NCBI RefSeq assembly: GCF_017562075.2
Contig: NC_054081.1
Span: 11,096,915-11,160,914 of the forward strand
Reading direction: 5' to 3'
DNA length: 64,000 bases
DNA from: Anopheles merus
Taxonomy: Eukaryota; Arthropoda; Insecta; Diptera; Culicidae
A program made the translations under genes and the position numbers. The notes under the pieces are model-generated. The model was not told the origin of the DNA and ran no database searches. It saw nothing but the letters and a program-made list of their open reading frames with translations. Shown in pieces: positions 46,201-61,200 of the stretch. Each line of letters opens with the position of its first letter. Positions within the stretch are counted from its first letter, which is position 1.

Positions 46201-49200
46201 TTCGTTGAATAATTAGTCTTGTTTTGGGATCTGCAAACGAGATGGAGAGATATATGGGATATATGGAAGAATGTCAGAATGCAGAACAGAGAAAACCACA
46301 GTAATTGGCGGGCCGCAGGATACTTACTGTACTCCTCCAAAATGAACACGCCGCCTTTCTGTGTGAAGCACTTCCGTATATGATTAAGCCGGATGAAGAA
46401 CTAACCATGTACAGTGGCGGAAATTTGGGAGCCATAACGAGGGACAGAATGGTCGGCGGATTCCGTCGAACGAGGCAAGAGAATAAAGAACGCATGTTAG
46501 TTGGCCATGCCTGTACTACTAGCTCTGGTACTTCTTGCGCGAGTTCTTGTTTCTGTGCGCGCGCGCGCATTTCTGTGTATGTGTGTGTTGGTGTATGTAT
46601 ATATAGTATGTATATATATGTGTGTGTGTGCTCTGTGTGCTGTGTGCACTATCTAACACTATTCAAAATTTCAATACAGTACGGTAGAGTCAGTCATCAC
46701 TGGGTCAATAGGGTCGTTGCGATTGAAATGTTTCCGCCTTCACATGAATGCGATGGTGCACAGGTTTGATTTTAGGAAAGGTTGCCATACAAAAAAGCCG
46801 TACCATTCACACTGCGTTACATTTCAATCGCAAACCATTACGCGTCCTTTTAGTCGATGTAGATCGCTTTAAACGTGTGCGTGTATGTATATATGGTAAA
46901 GATGGTGTGTAATTCGCTTATGCAGGCATACAGGTTTGAACGTGGGAAAAAAAGAACGGCATCAACTAGCAAAGAAGGTCGCTCGGCGATGGTTTCTCCC
47001 GCCGTTTTGGTGGTACTGTACGATCTCTAAAGACTACTTGTTTGTTTGTTGTTGGAGAAATACAAAAAAAATAGTCTAATGATTGGCTCTGTTTATAATA
47101 CGACACGGTTTGTTTTTGTTACCGAACAAAAAAATAAAATAAAATAAACAAAGCAAACTACTACTAAAACTGCTACCATCAGCATTCTATAGTTCTAGCT
47201 TCGAAGCAAAATAGTTAACCACGAGCACGAAAAAACATGGAAAAACTCAACATAGAAACTGAAAACAGAGAGAGAACAAAAATAAAACGTAACGCAACTT
47301 GCATCGTAACAAGATCGGAGAGGAAAAAAAAGAAACAACCCCGAATGACCTACGCAACTACCGGCAAAATGAGCGTTTTGTAGTACAATGGTTATGGAGC
47401 AGAGATGGTGTGGCCGCATAACTAGCTTATGCTACCCGTGTGCGTAATGGTACACAAAAAAAAACGAATAAAGCTACAAGGATGTACAACAAACCATATT
47501 GAGAAGAAAGAATAAACAATAGAACACAAAAGTGCATGAAACTAATGTACGAAACGTAACTTCCAATTGTTTTTTTTTTGTTTTTTTTGTTTGTTTGTTT
47601 GCTTGCGGTTGACTATGACACGCGTATTAGAGCGCGGCTAAGAGCAATGATGGTGGCAAAACTCTAGGTGGCTATGTATAACATCTATGTATATATATAT
47701 ATGCACGGTATCGAATATATTGATGAGCTAAAGAAGATGCGCATTAAAATTGGCCTACGAACATATAAAGATATCAATTAACACCACTTGATAAAACACA
47801 TGTCCATTATGGCGAAATTGGGGGGAAAAGGTGGGGGGGGGGGCTGGTAGGGGGGAAGATTATCAAATACAAACAAATTTACTTGTGAGATGGTCTTCGA
47901 AAACGATCGGCACTAGAAACTAAACAGTAGTTTTGCTTCAGCTGTGTTGTTTTTGTTTTACTCGACATATACAAAAAAAAATAAAAAAGGAAAACAAAGT
48001 AATCAAAAGTCGAAACATACAGCATAAATTTCAAAACCAAATTGTTTCAAATGAAAACAGTAAAAACTTAAGCAGAAACGAAAAAAAAGAGAACCAAAAG
48101 GAATGCAAAACTTAAAAAAAACGGCATTGCTGTGAAAAGTTCAAATTGTAAAAAGGGAAAATGATAGCTGCATAGAGCTATGGTGTGACATCGATGAGCG
48201 ATCTAAAAATGGTGGGTAAACAGAAAACGGGGTTCGGAAACATGATAAACACATTTGGTACAGCAAGTATATAAAAATCAAAATAAAATTAAAACACAAC
48301 TAGCTTTTGATGTTACAATCGCAAACCCAATCAATGACACAGTTCGGTTAGCAGGGGAGCGCCCAAACACTCTAAAAATCAAGAGGTAAGAGTGGCAAGA
48401 AACGGAAGAAGCATGCAAAGGTGTACCAGTTGTGATACGATGTAACTGAGAAACGATTGAAAAAAAAAAGAATACACAAACCAAGAAAAATGGCTATATT
48501 TCAATCCAGGTTTTGTTTGCTAGGCTCACTAAGCGCGTTCAATCAAAATACACTAAGTAAGACAGGGAAATGGGTAATGAGGAATACGAAAGAGCGTACT
48601 AAGAAGAAGCTTACAGAGGAAATAATAGACGAGAGAGAACAGAAGGAAAAAACAAGAATAGCAAACATATTTGGCATTTTATCTTTTGCTTTCCAATGTT
48701 TTGAAAACAAACAAACAAACAAAAACATAAGTATACTAATGGCGAGAATTGGTAAATGTAACAATATAAAAAAAATAAATAAAAAAAATCGAAAACGTTA
48801 CAATGAATGCGACGGCAACAATTGTCTAAGAGCTAACAACTAAAAAAGTAGTTACAAAATACTAAAACAGAGATAGCTGTTAGAAAATTGGGATGAATTT
48901 TTCACTTTTGCTGGTCTCGTGTAATGCGAGGCCCGGGTAACGAGTGCGAACAACTTAAACGCATTGGTTTATGTATGTCGCGCTCGTACTTCAATTTCTG
49001 TACTGCTGGTTCACTACCTTACTCTTTCTTTCTCTCTCTTTCATTTTTCCCTCAAAGTGTCTCTCGCTTTCTCTCTCCTTGCCTGTACGTGTTTTCTTTG
49101 TGGAATTGTTAATACTGGGGCGGGGGCGGTTTGTTTGTTTTTTTTTAGTTTATTATGATAAATGAACAGATGGCAATTGATGGCAATTTTGAGGAGCATA

Positions 49201-52200
49201 TAAATGCGATACATAACATTACATCGATCGTTTGAAAAAAACGCGAGCAACATAAGATTCGTTTAAGGTAAAGCACAAAATGGCACAGCAACTCCCACTA
49301 CTCGGCTAACTGGTTGGGGAAGGTGACTAAAAAAAAAAACAAAATAACCGACAACACAAAACTTGGCAAAACCAATCTAGATCCTGGGAAGGAGCTGGAT
49401 AGCGGGGTTTGGGATGCACAGAACCGGTCAAGTTCTGGAAACTTGCCCTAGTAGCAATGGTTTGTGGTGGAGTAGCGCGCGTGTGTGTGTGTGTGTGCCA
49501 TCCAGCAAGAGCAAGACGGGTGGTGACAGGCGTGTCGTGATGGAAAATCAAAACGCTGAGCTAATCTCGTGTTGCGGGAGAGAGCAAACAGGAGCAGGAC
49601 AAATGTTGGGACTGAAACTTATCCATAATGAAGCAGTAACAGAAAAAGTATACAACGTACATATAAACAGCAACAATCCGATAATGGCCTACATTGTTGA
49701 TGTTGTCGAGGTTTTTTTTTGGGGGGGTGGGGGGGGGGAGGGACAGGTAGTAATTTGTTTTAAACATAATTTTCCTGTTTGTTCTTTTTTTTTTTGGGGG
49801 GGGGGTAGGAGAGGGCTTTGCGTGTAAATTGTGAGTGAATAGTGTGGAGAAGTTTGGTTTTTTGTAGCAAATGTCTCGCTTATTACATAACAGTAAAGTA
49901 GAAAAAAGTAACTGTACCTCAAAATCCTTTCCAGCAAATGAGTATTGTTAATGTTTGAAAATGATCCAGATTTATGTTTTCGAGGTGTTTCATGTTTTTT
50001 TGGTCATTTTTTTTAAATATATATATACGATTGACATTTCAGTTCATTGGTACGGTGACACGGGCAAGTTATAAATGCAACGGTTTGGTTTTTGTTCATT
50101 TACAGTATCGAAATCGTCATGAGATGATATTCGACAGATCAAACGGGAGGAATAAAAGAGAAAGGTAAGAAAATAATGATTAGTGAAGTTCGTTAATTAA
50201 TGGCTCCGTATTGTTTTGTTTATGTTGATGCAGTTTCAAATTAGTTTATACTCTACATTGGTTTGTCGAGGGGGAGTAGTATACATGAGCAGATGGGACT
50301 AGCTGAGAGGATGATCAAAACGATAAAACCCTCACTGGGGTGGGAACGGTTACTAAACAGCTGGCTAACAAGATTCATCGCTCTATCTACGGGTCCGTGG
50401 AATTGTTGTTTCTATTCTGATTAGTTTTTTTTTATTTCAAGCAAAATCGTTCTTCCAATAAGAGTAGGAGCGGGGCGAAAATGATATTCATGGAATGTAG
50501 TTGTTCAACGGAAAATACACGTTTTCAAGTAGGTTGACAGCGGTAAAAAGGTACATGTTGAATCGAAAGCAAATAGACCAAATCGAAACATTAACCGAAA
50601 ATAAAAACAAACAAACAGACGAGCTAAAACAAAAACAAAACCAACAAAAAAAAAACCAGAGACGAACGGAAAGTAACGCAAACACAGTAGAGATCAGTGG
50701 ACAGAAAATGAAACCGCGTACACCCAAGGACCATCTCAAAAGTCTTTTGAATTTGTATCGTTTTCCTCACTCAGCCGAAGCACCGAGTGCCTTAATTTGT
50801 TTGCTTATTTGTTGACGCGGAGTGGTGAAACAATTTTGAAACGATGGTGGTTAAACGTTAAACGAAAGAAAGAAAAGAAAACATTCAGTTTAGCGAAATA
50901 AATGGGGGACAGGTGGATGTTAGTGTACAAAGTCGCTCGTCAAAAGAGCATACACATACGAACAATTCTAGCGTCGATTGCGTCGAACAGTTGTTCGGTG
51001 AGATTGCTTGCGACTGCCACGATTGGTAAGAAATAAATAAAATGGTTTTAAATCTTTTTTCCTAGTTCTTTGAAAAACTTGCGCACAATATTCGCATGTT
51101 TAGGGAGAATAAATAAAAATGGGAAATTACTTTAGATGCAGTGAACAACATTAATAGAACAAAAGAACAAACAAAAATACAAAACCCTATCGATATCTCA
51201 TTCCTAATACGTTTGTTTATTACTGAAGGCGCTAAAATACTAGCTAGCCAAAAAAGGGGGCAACATTTGTGTCCTTCCCTAGTATTCAAGTAGTAAAAAA
51301 TATGTTGTGAAACCCATCGATACAGACGATCAATTATAAATAAACATACAAACAAAAATAATTCAATTTACGACGAAGTACGCATTACAATGCGTAAATG
51401 CATTAGCTAGTAAACGTTGGAACACAGAGAGTACGTTGCGTTTCGATGTACCATAATACAGGATTTTCCAGGAGTTCTCATAGCTGTGGGACACTTTGTT
51501 GCCTCCTTCTTACTTGAAATGAACTTAATGTAATGGGAATTCGACTCTAGAGCACCCTTGTTGGACAAATTCAATAGGCATGTTCAAGGAGTCTGTTCAA
51601 AAAGGGTGCCATGTAGTCCAATTTCCATCATATGAAGTTCATTTCCCGTAAGAAAGAGTCCAGGAAGTGTCCCACAATTATGAGAATTCATGGAAAACCC
51701 TGTATTGTACCCCTACTCCACTAGCAATGATTCGGTTAGGTTTTTGGATTATTTAAACATTCCGCACTCTTACTGTGCTCCCGAATACCTGGGTACCGGA
51801 AATTGATAATCAAATGATGAAAGCAAAGGCGTTGAATGGCATTGGCAGTAGAAAAAATGGTCTCTAACACGATTGGAAGAGATCGAATGGAAGAATGTAA
51901 CGAAAAAACGAATACAATACATTTCATCAGTGTGCGTGCGCTTAGTAAAAATGGCTCAAAATGTACTAGCTGTCATAAACATATGCAGGTAAGCGACGAT
52001 AGAAATGGTAATACGTAGAGAAAGTATATTTGAAAAAATAATACAACTATCTTTCGGTCACGCTCTCTATTTTTTGCTCTTTCTCATTCTTCCTGCTTTT
52101 CTTTCTATATCTCTTTATCTCTTTCGCTATTTTGTTCCTTAAATTAGTTCGATTTATGTTTCAATATCCTCCGACAGATAACAAACCATCCGAAACAATT

Positions 52201-55200
52201 AGCGTCTGATTAGTATTGAATTTGGGGGAAGTAACTACTACAGGTGGAATACAAATATATAGATACACACACACACTAATGGTGTGGAGAGCACGGCTAG
52301 CACTAGGGTATCAGGATTGCACCCTGAAGGTACAGGGCAATGTTTGGTAGATACGGAGATACAGCACATTGTGTGAAGGGCCTGCGTGGTAGTAGCCACT
52401 GTCGGTTCAACAATGGACGCACAATTGCAAGGATAACCTAGAGTAATGGATTAGAGACAGGAATACTCTATTGACCTTGCACACATTCGTATATCATTAC
52501 TCTAGATTCGGTTTGGCTGCACAGTAACGGGGAGGATATCTCACAGCAGTAAGAGAGCTAGTTAGTGGAAAACGAACGAAAGACATGCGTAATAAGAGCT
52601 GGAATATATCAATGCTAAAGATATAGAAAGGAGAGGGAAACCAAAAGAAGGTCGGTTAAACATACAAAACGTTGACATCTACACGCAAGTTGTGCTTATA
52701 TCGTTCGGGTTGTTTGGGCGGGCGGGGGGATAGATTCTGAATCGGTAATCAAACATTATACGTAACAGGTACACACGAGCAAGGGTTGAATAGGGGCCGC
52801 GTAGATATCCGGGGACAAAGCTCTTCATTGCTAGGCTTCCGAGCCGCCCACTGGAGAAGGTCCTTGATACGTTTGCAGTAACAGCTCATTCTGAGCAGTA
52901 CCTTCGCCGGTCAAACGAAAACAAAAATTAAAACGAACAATAACAACAAAAAAAACAAATCAAGATCAAAACCGTGTCAGTACACAAGCAAACTCAACCG
53001 AAACTGATAACAGTTCAAATAAACGAAAGACTGTAAAACCGACCTATAATCGCACAGCGAGAACGGAATAAAGTATAACAGTGAACAATGTATGCTTATT
53101 CGGGACGCTTACTACACGCTTTCATATTTGCTCTATCTCCGGGTTTCAATCATGTCAGGTAGCAGTGAGTATTGCGTTTTAAGTCCCCCACCTCCATTGC
53201 CTTTGCAGGCGATCCCATCGAAATGGAATATTTAGCAAAACAAAAAATAGGCTGCTATACTATAGGTCGAACTCGAATGGCAAAACTCAACGACCGATTG
53301 GGTTGTACAACAGATTGCTAGCTGGATGACACGTCCCTTCCAGGTAAAGTGTAGCTAACTACATCGAAACAGCCGTTCCGCGAGCAACGGCCATACAGCG
53401 GGGCAGCAAAGGAAGGAAGATGTACAGAGCGAGCGAGCGCACGCGAGATGAACGAGTGTGCTAAGAGACGTGTTGCTATTCATACTGAACTGCGACAACG
53501 AGCGACACTAGCCTGCCGACACTATTCTCAGCGTTTACCACTCTGAACGATACGAAACGGTATAACAGATCGGAGGTTCGCAATTATTTCGGTAGGTACG
53601 AGTGTAGATGATGCATGTAAAGAGCATGGTATCCATTTATGAAGATAGGATGATGAACGGAAAACGAGGGTCAAACCAAAAGAGTACAAGCTAGGAAAGA
53701 ACATTCAGTTCGGACGTGACTAACAGGTGGGTGAGGTAGGTAGGGGTGGATGATTGGCTGGGTTAGCAAACGAGTAACATCGGTCTTACCTTGCTGTTCG
53801 CAAACAACAGTCCGACGCCCTCAAGGCACACCTGGAGCAGACCGCCCTCGCCGGTCGTCATGTCCTGCACCGGGAACTCACCACCCAGCTCGGGGGCCTG
53901 GCCGGCGCAGCCGCTGCGTTCCATCGACTCCTTGATGCAGTTGTACAGCTCCTTGCACTGTGCGTCCCAGGATTGGGTAGTAGGCAGGTAGGTTAATGGC
54001 GGTGCCGTGTATCGGTGTGTCGGACCTGGGGCACAACTTACCTTGCGCGTGTAGTACTTGTGCAGCTGCGTTTGGCCCCCGTTACGCTGCCACAGGCACA
54101 GCACCTTCGTTTTCGGCGAGTAGGTCATGTTGACTAGCCGCTCGAACCACCATCGCTCGGTGATGCTACCGTTCACCGAACGCAGCACCAGTCCGTCGTC
54201 ACGCACTTCAATGAAGCGGAGCGATCCGCTCGCATCGATGCCCTGGTGTACGGTGAAGCTTTGCCGGTGCAGCAAACGGGATCCCAGCGGCTTCAGATCG
54301 ATGTCGTTACCATGCTGTGACGAAGGGAAGGCAGGGATAAGTACCACACCACATTGAGAGATAGTCATGGGCTTTCTCTACTGCTGGAGAGGCCTTCTTG
54401 TGGGGGTTTACATCCAGTACTTTACTTACCAGATTATTAATCTGATCGAGCAGCAGGTTCACCTCCTGCGAGTAAATGAACCCTATGTGGCTCTTGCCCA
54501 GCAGTCGGCGTACTTTCTTCTTGATTTCCAGCTTGTGCACATTCAGCATTACCAGAATTGCTGTCAGATTGTACAGCATCGTGGACAGCAGCCGGTCCTC
54601 ATCGTGCTCGAGCCGCTTGCGCTCCGACTCCGAAAGCGCCTTGTAGCGCTCCATCATCTCGCCCGGACCCTGATCCATGCCGATCATGTCCCGCTCCTGG
54701 CTAACCGCGTCCAGGAACGCGTCTTCCCAGAACTGCATCTGGTCCCAGATGCTGGACCGATCCTTACCCAGCAGCCCCTCGAACAGATACACCCGGGGCG
54801 CATCCGGCGAAGGCGATCCAGACGACGGAATTAGGCTGCCGCCGGTGTAGCGAAAGCCCGCACTTAGTGATGACTTGCCGGAAAATATACCGCCCGCCAT
54901 CTTTTTTGCGTCCTTCAATGTGGAGCTTTTCGGAAACTGGAAGTAGATCGAGCAAAACCGACCGTCGTAAAAACCCGTTAATGCCGTGTACCATTCCTGC
55001 TAAGCTACGGAGCTTTCCACGCCCTAGCAAAGTTACTCATGCGGCAAACCGATGAGTCAGTGAGGAAAGCTAAAAGAAACAGACACCATGACTGAAAAAG
55101 TTCACAGTTGACAGACATGCATACTCAGAGGTTCAACGTACACAAACACAGACACACACACGCACACATACGCACACACGCACATACACGAAAAACAGAA

Positions 55201-58200
55201 AATCTTGTAACGTGTAACGGAAAGTTAGTAACTGGCAAACAAAAAAAACTTCTTGGAGTTCGGATAGTCTCACCATCAGCGGGGCATTCCCTCCCAATAC
55301 TTACTTTCTCATACTCGGTATCCGACACCGTCGAACGGCAAGAGATAGAGGTAGCCAAAAAGTCACCGGATTGCTGTTGCGGCAAAACGTCACTAGCGAC
55401 AGATAATGTCCCAGATGAATCTTGCATCGCAATGCTACCCTGTGTTGTAAAAGGCGAGGAGACACAAATTTCAAGCGTACACATAGAGATGTAGAGAAGC
55501 GAATATACTGCTCGAAAGGGATCTGAGGATAAGTTAATGGATGGTGAGCGGCAAGGACAGATCGGACCGAAATGGTATCGCATTTTTTTTTCTGGTCGAA
55601 AACAAATCCAAACTAACATAGAGCCAAACAAAACACAAACATAACTATCGAACACACATAAAGGTACGTTTCAGGGCATTCCGATTAGGATCAGATTGTA
55701 CTATAATACAACAAAACAAAAACAAAAAGTCGAACAACAGTGAATGTGGCTTGAGGATCAAATTTTCCTACTAGGTACGGTATTGGCGACTAAGGCGTCG
55801 AGCTACTTAAACCAAACTTTGTTAATGAGCTTCATGAGCTTACAAAAATGCTTTGTTCACTGCTCCGAAACATTGGACAGTTGACAAAGGATGTTAGTTT
55901 TCTAGTGATTCTGAGATATTTTGAAATTGGAAAGGAGTATAACTTAGGAATGGCCAATCGGCCAACGGCAAAGATTGAAATGATATATGCAGATATTGAC
56001 AAGAAAGTTAATGTAACCACATCAGATCATTATTAGGAATTAGTGAATTGTTTGGAAGAAGTTTGAAGAAAATACCAAGAAATAAATAAACCAACTAGCG
56101 TTGCAAGTGATGCACCTACCTCCGACTCAAAGGATGTCAGCTTGTTGAACAACACATTCCGTTTCAGGGACAGCATGTCCTTGAACATTTCCGACGTAGA
56201 TTGATTCTCCTGCTCGTTCTCCGATGGGTGACGCGAGAGGGCGATATGGTCGTTGTTGGCACTGGAGCTTTTGCGAGAGCCGCCCAGCATCCAATCCGAC
56301 AGCTCCGTGGGGCTTTGGGGTGACCTTAGGTTCTCCCGACTGCCCATCGGACTTACGCTCTGGTAGTGGATGAGCAAGGTAAATAAAGTATAGTCAATGT
56401 TTAGATGGTCCTTGTTTTCAAAACACAGGCAAGATAGTATGACACCCCTTTCTCCTTCACATGGCCCGTACCTGGCTGGACAGCAAGCTGGCAGACATCT
56501 CGGAACCCGCACCTTCACTTAAATCCTTGCTCCAGTAGTGCGTGTGAGCGATTTCCATCATTTGAAACACGGACGCCATCCCGCCGAGACCAAAGTTACC
56601 TATCGTGTGCTCCAGCCCGTGCGTTATCGCCAACAAACACTTGAGCGTTCCTTTGTACACTGCTTTCGATATGCACTGATCCAAAAAAAAGGGGCCAAAT
56701 GAAAAGCCGAAGTTCATGTTTCCGCCAAATGCATATGTCAGCGCACTCGAATACTTACCACGTCGTCGATATGGTCGTCTGGGCCAATCTTTCGCTCTAG
56801 CGTCCTGTTGAGCTTTCCCAGCACCAACATACGATACGATTCGTCCTCCATCAGTTTCTTGAGTCGGTTCAGCTTCAGCCATCCAACGCCCTCCCCGGCT
56901 AGGACCTGGTTAACCAGATCCTTTAGAAAGGTTTGATTCTCCGAGTTACTCGTCGATCGTTCGGCGTTCTGTATTCGCTGCATTTCCTCCTTCGTTTGCT
57001 TTGGGCCAGAGTGCTTGATCAGCGGGTTTCGCTCCACCAGACCCTTGCGGCCGGGAAATGGGTCGAACGATAGTTTTTCCTTCATCTTGAGCTGCTGTTG
57101 CTGTAGCATACTGGTCCCACGATGTGAGTCGCCTCCCTGCTGCTGGTGGTGCTGTTGGTGGTGCTGCTGGTGATGCTGCTGTTGCTGCTGGTGTTTCTGC
57201 TTGCCACCGAACAGATCGGAAAACATTGATGACGTTGACTGGGCGATACCGTTGAAGTCGCTGGTGATCGATGAAAATAGCGACTGGTTGGTGGTCGCCA
57301 CCGTGTTTGTGGTCGGAGAATTCAGCGACTGCGGTCCAGTGTACGGACCGGTACCTTGCTGCAGCAGCCCTTTCTTGGCCGCTACCTCCTTGGCCGATTT
57401 AGTGAGATCACCGATGGTAGATTTGCCGACATAGGTCAGATCTTCGATGGTGTTCTTGCTAACGCCAGCCGCCTGCTTGGACGCTTCGAGCGCTTGCTTC
57501 GACGCCTCCTCTGCGGCCTTCTTAGCCTGCAACGTAAGCTGGAAGCAAATAGCGTTGCCGAAATAATAGCATTAAAATCATAGTGCGCAGCGATGAGCTA
57601 GTGATACATAGTGTGCTCGTTCGTTCAATGGCGCCCATAGGAAGGCAACGAAATGGTAATAATGAAAAGTGAAACAAAGAAAATAAACACACCTGCTCGA
57701 GAGGAGCTAGAATCTTGAGATCTTCTTCTATTTCCTTGGCCTGCACTTTGAACTTAACACATTCCATAAAGGTAGAATTTTGAAGATAACGTACAACAAA
57801 TAGGGACAGCGTGCAACAGAATCAGGTTAAAGGAAAGAAAGATAGAAAGAAGGGAAAGTTAGAGAAGGGGAGTTAATCGTAAATTAAATTCGATTAAAAT
57901 ACTGCTATCCCGGATGAGGGTTAGATATCACAGACATATGCTTGTGGATGCAGCTCTACCTTATCCATCTGTGCCAGGAGCCCATCCTGGCTGCTCTGAC
58001 GGGTCGTCTCCCTGACCAGTTCCTTCGCCTGCGTCGTCAGCACCTCGAACAGGGAGCCCTGCGAGCTCTGGCGCTGCGATCCGGCAGATCCAAGCGACGG
58101 CGGATGGCTGCCGGACCCGGTAGAGCCAGAGCTTGACGTGCGCGCCAGCAAGTTTGCGCCGCTCTGCTGGCGCGCAAAGTTCGGCGATATAGGTGGAGGA

Positions 58201-61200
58201 ATCTTGGACAGCTTCCCGGTACGCTTCACGCCTGTGACGGCCTCGTGCGACCCACCACTGTCCTTCGATACGATCGTCTTTGGCGTTGTGGTGGAGTTGG
58301 AGTCCGACTCGTTCTCGAAGCTGCCGTGCTCGCGCTCCGGCTTCACCACCAGATGCACCTCGTTGCGGGTCTTCGGGTTGAACTCGAACTCCGAGTCACG
58401 GTTGAAGCTGGGCGAGCTGAGATCGGACTGGCTCGACGAGGTCGACCCGGCCGAGTCTACCTGCTCCGTGCCGCTCGGTTCTCTCGGCTGCGGCTGCATA
58501 CCTTCCGGAAAGCGCAGCGAGCTCGGCGGCCGATACACCAGCCGCGGATCCAGGTTGGACGACAGGTTCTTCGGCGCGACATGATGGTGGTGCTGGTTGG
58601 CGTACACCTCGTGCAGGCTCGGCGACAGGTCCGATGATACGATCTCAGACACAAAGTCGCTCAGCGACGAGTAGGACGAGCTGGTACTGTCCGCACCGTC
58701 CGAATCGGAACCACTCTCATCGGTGGGCTGATTCTCCAGACGCAACATGCGCTTCAGTGCCACGCTCAGCGTGCTGCCCTCGTCCCACACCTGGAAGCGG
58801 ATCGGGTTGAGCGTGTGGGCGTACCATTTCGGCTTATCGCCGACCTGCGCCGGGTCTAGCACGCCTGTCTGCACGCGCAGAAACGCCACATTCGAGGGCG
58901 TTAGCGACCACTCGGCCAGCCACTCAACGGCCTGGGTGCGAGCGAAGCGGTTGAGAAAGGCGGACGTGCGCGGCCGTGACCGCAGGAAGCTGTTGATCTG
59001 GAAGGCGACAACCGGTCGCGGGTACAGCCGCAGAATTCGCGTATGTTCGGTGAAGTTGGCGAGTGTGTTTTGCGAGTTGAAGAAGCGCACCATCGCAACG
59101 CGTGTCGCCACGTCTACCGAGTCAACGTCGGCACCGAAGATGAGCGGATTTACGGTCGACGGCTGTCCCACGGGGCTCGGTTGTTGCGAGGCGGCCATTG
59201 AGCTGGAGAGTCCAGTCATGGGCAAAGCGGCGTTCGACGAGGCACCACCGTGACTCGAACCGTGCGATGCAGACGCTTGGGGAGCCTGCAGCGCTAGCCC
59301 AGTGGTGGCGTTCGAGCTGCTGAAGCTATCGCGACCGTTGCCCGTGGCTTGCTGACGGACAGGCAGCGAGGACGTTTGACTACCCGATGTCATGGAGTTG
59401 AGGGCCTGTGGATGATCATCAAGTAAACACGCACTAATTATCAGACTGCAGAGCCAGAAATCACATCTCGGCGAGCATGTTGCATGCTTCTGAATTGGAA
59501 GAGATTTTAATTATTAAAGTAGATACATCCGCGCGGTTTGTTACCTGTTTCAAGTGATTTTTCAGTATACCACCTTCCGGCTCAGGTAACATTGGTATTG
59601 CTTCCATATCACCGGACGCCGGTGTTAGCTTATTGGAGTCCAAATCTACCAGCCAAATGTCGTCCGGCAATCTAGTGGAAATAAGCAAAATAAAAAAAAA
59701 GGTTCAATTATCACACCCAAACACCAACACAATCGTACTGTTCCGTCCAGCACTGTCCGTAGACTCGCGGGAACTCACCGAAAGTTCTTCTTGTACATCA
59801 GAAAGGTTGCTGGCAGGCCGATAATGTACGGTGTAGGCGCGAGCAGCAACTGCTCGGCACTGCCCATACAGGTCGGCAGCAGCGGAATGACCGGGAACAT
59901 GTACTCCAGCGGATAGATCAAATGCACGAACGCCATCACAGACATCGAGAGCGCGTTGTAGTTGCGGGACTGTATGATTACTTTGTGCTCGAGCAGTATG
60001 AGCGTCAGCACCCGCAGGCACGTATCGACGCCGAGCAGCTCGAGCGGCAGATGCAGCGGAAAGTCCACCAGCGTGAAGCGGGTGTGATCCGGCAGGGCAA
60101 AGACCAGCGGCTGGTAGAGCGCAGCGGACAGTACGTCTACCTCGACGCGCGTCGACCCCGGCACAGGGACCGGCGCGGACAGCAGCCGCAGGATCCAGGT
60201 CTCAATCTCCTGCACATCGTGCAGTATCACCGAGCTGGTCGACTCGGAGGCCTGGTTGGTCAGCACGTTCCAGACGCTGTCGCGCACGGACGGTCGGGCG
60301 GCCCCGACCCGCTTCGGGCTGCAGGAATCGTTGCACGCGTCGATCAGCCGCTTGAGAATGAACAGACACTCGCGGAAGATCGTCAAAAATGGATGATGCG
60401 AGAGGATGCAGAGCGAGGTCAGCGAATGGTTGCGGATTTTCGACCGCTTGCGCGAGGCGCGCGGCGACGGCGAATGGCTACCGCCGGACTCCGAGTCGCC
60501 GGACGGTCCGACCACGCCCAGCAGCGACTGATGCGTGGCGGTGTAGTTGTTACCCGCGTTCGGCGGATCGGAATCCCGTCGGCTGGGACAGTCCCGGTCG
60601 GAAGAGTCGCTCGGCGCAATGTTGCTGCTGCGATAGTCACTGGGTGTGGCAGACAAAAAGGAACAAAAAAAAATCAATTAGCTGCTGCGTAAATCAAGGG
60701 CAGTAAAACCGCAGTCGGCAGTGTTCTTAGCATACCTCGAAAAAGCCGAGTCGGAGCTTTTCTCCATACTCTTGCGCCAGGACTCGCGGCGAAGGGAGGA
60801 GTTCGGGGGCTGCTTGCCAGTGGCCGTACCGGCCCCAACACTCACGCGCGGCAAAGACTTCTCGATCGGACGGTAGAAGTTCACGCAGATGCCGTACCGC
60901 GTCTTGCCCGAGTCTTTGTCGGTGAGCGTAAACACGAAGGAGGTCGTGTCCCGGATGGCGGACCCGGTACGCCGGGAGCCAACACTGACGCATCCTTCCG
61001 GCTGGCAGAAGTACACCATGTCCAGCGGCAAAGGGAAGTCATCGTGGTCCATCGGTGGGTAGCGTCGCAACAGCTCTGGTAGCTGTATTGACAAACAGTA
61101 GCAAGATCAAACATAGCACCACACTTGGTACATCCGCAATATCCTTCAACGGTTTGCCTGACTGCTTACCTGCACGGATGATTGGCTGCCCGAGCCGGGT

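Larger units (their letters stand above)
46401..53789 (-). other. 7.4-kb Rab3-GEF intron, AT-rich and repeat-littered
   Basis: Mostly low-complexity A/T runs, G runs (49717-49803) and GT tracts. It contains a MITE (51457-51704) and a candidate alternative terminal exon (52831-52890). No other gene is supported. Confidence 0.7.

Noticed and set aside
58138..60692. Plus-strand ORFs of 148-256 codons over Rab3-GEF exons
   Set aside because: Antisense shadows of DENN-domain exons with Arg/His/Pro-rich translation typical of the wrong strand.
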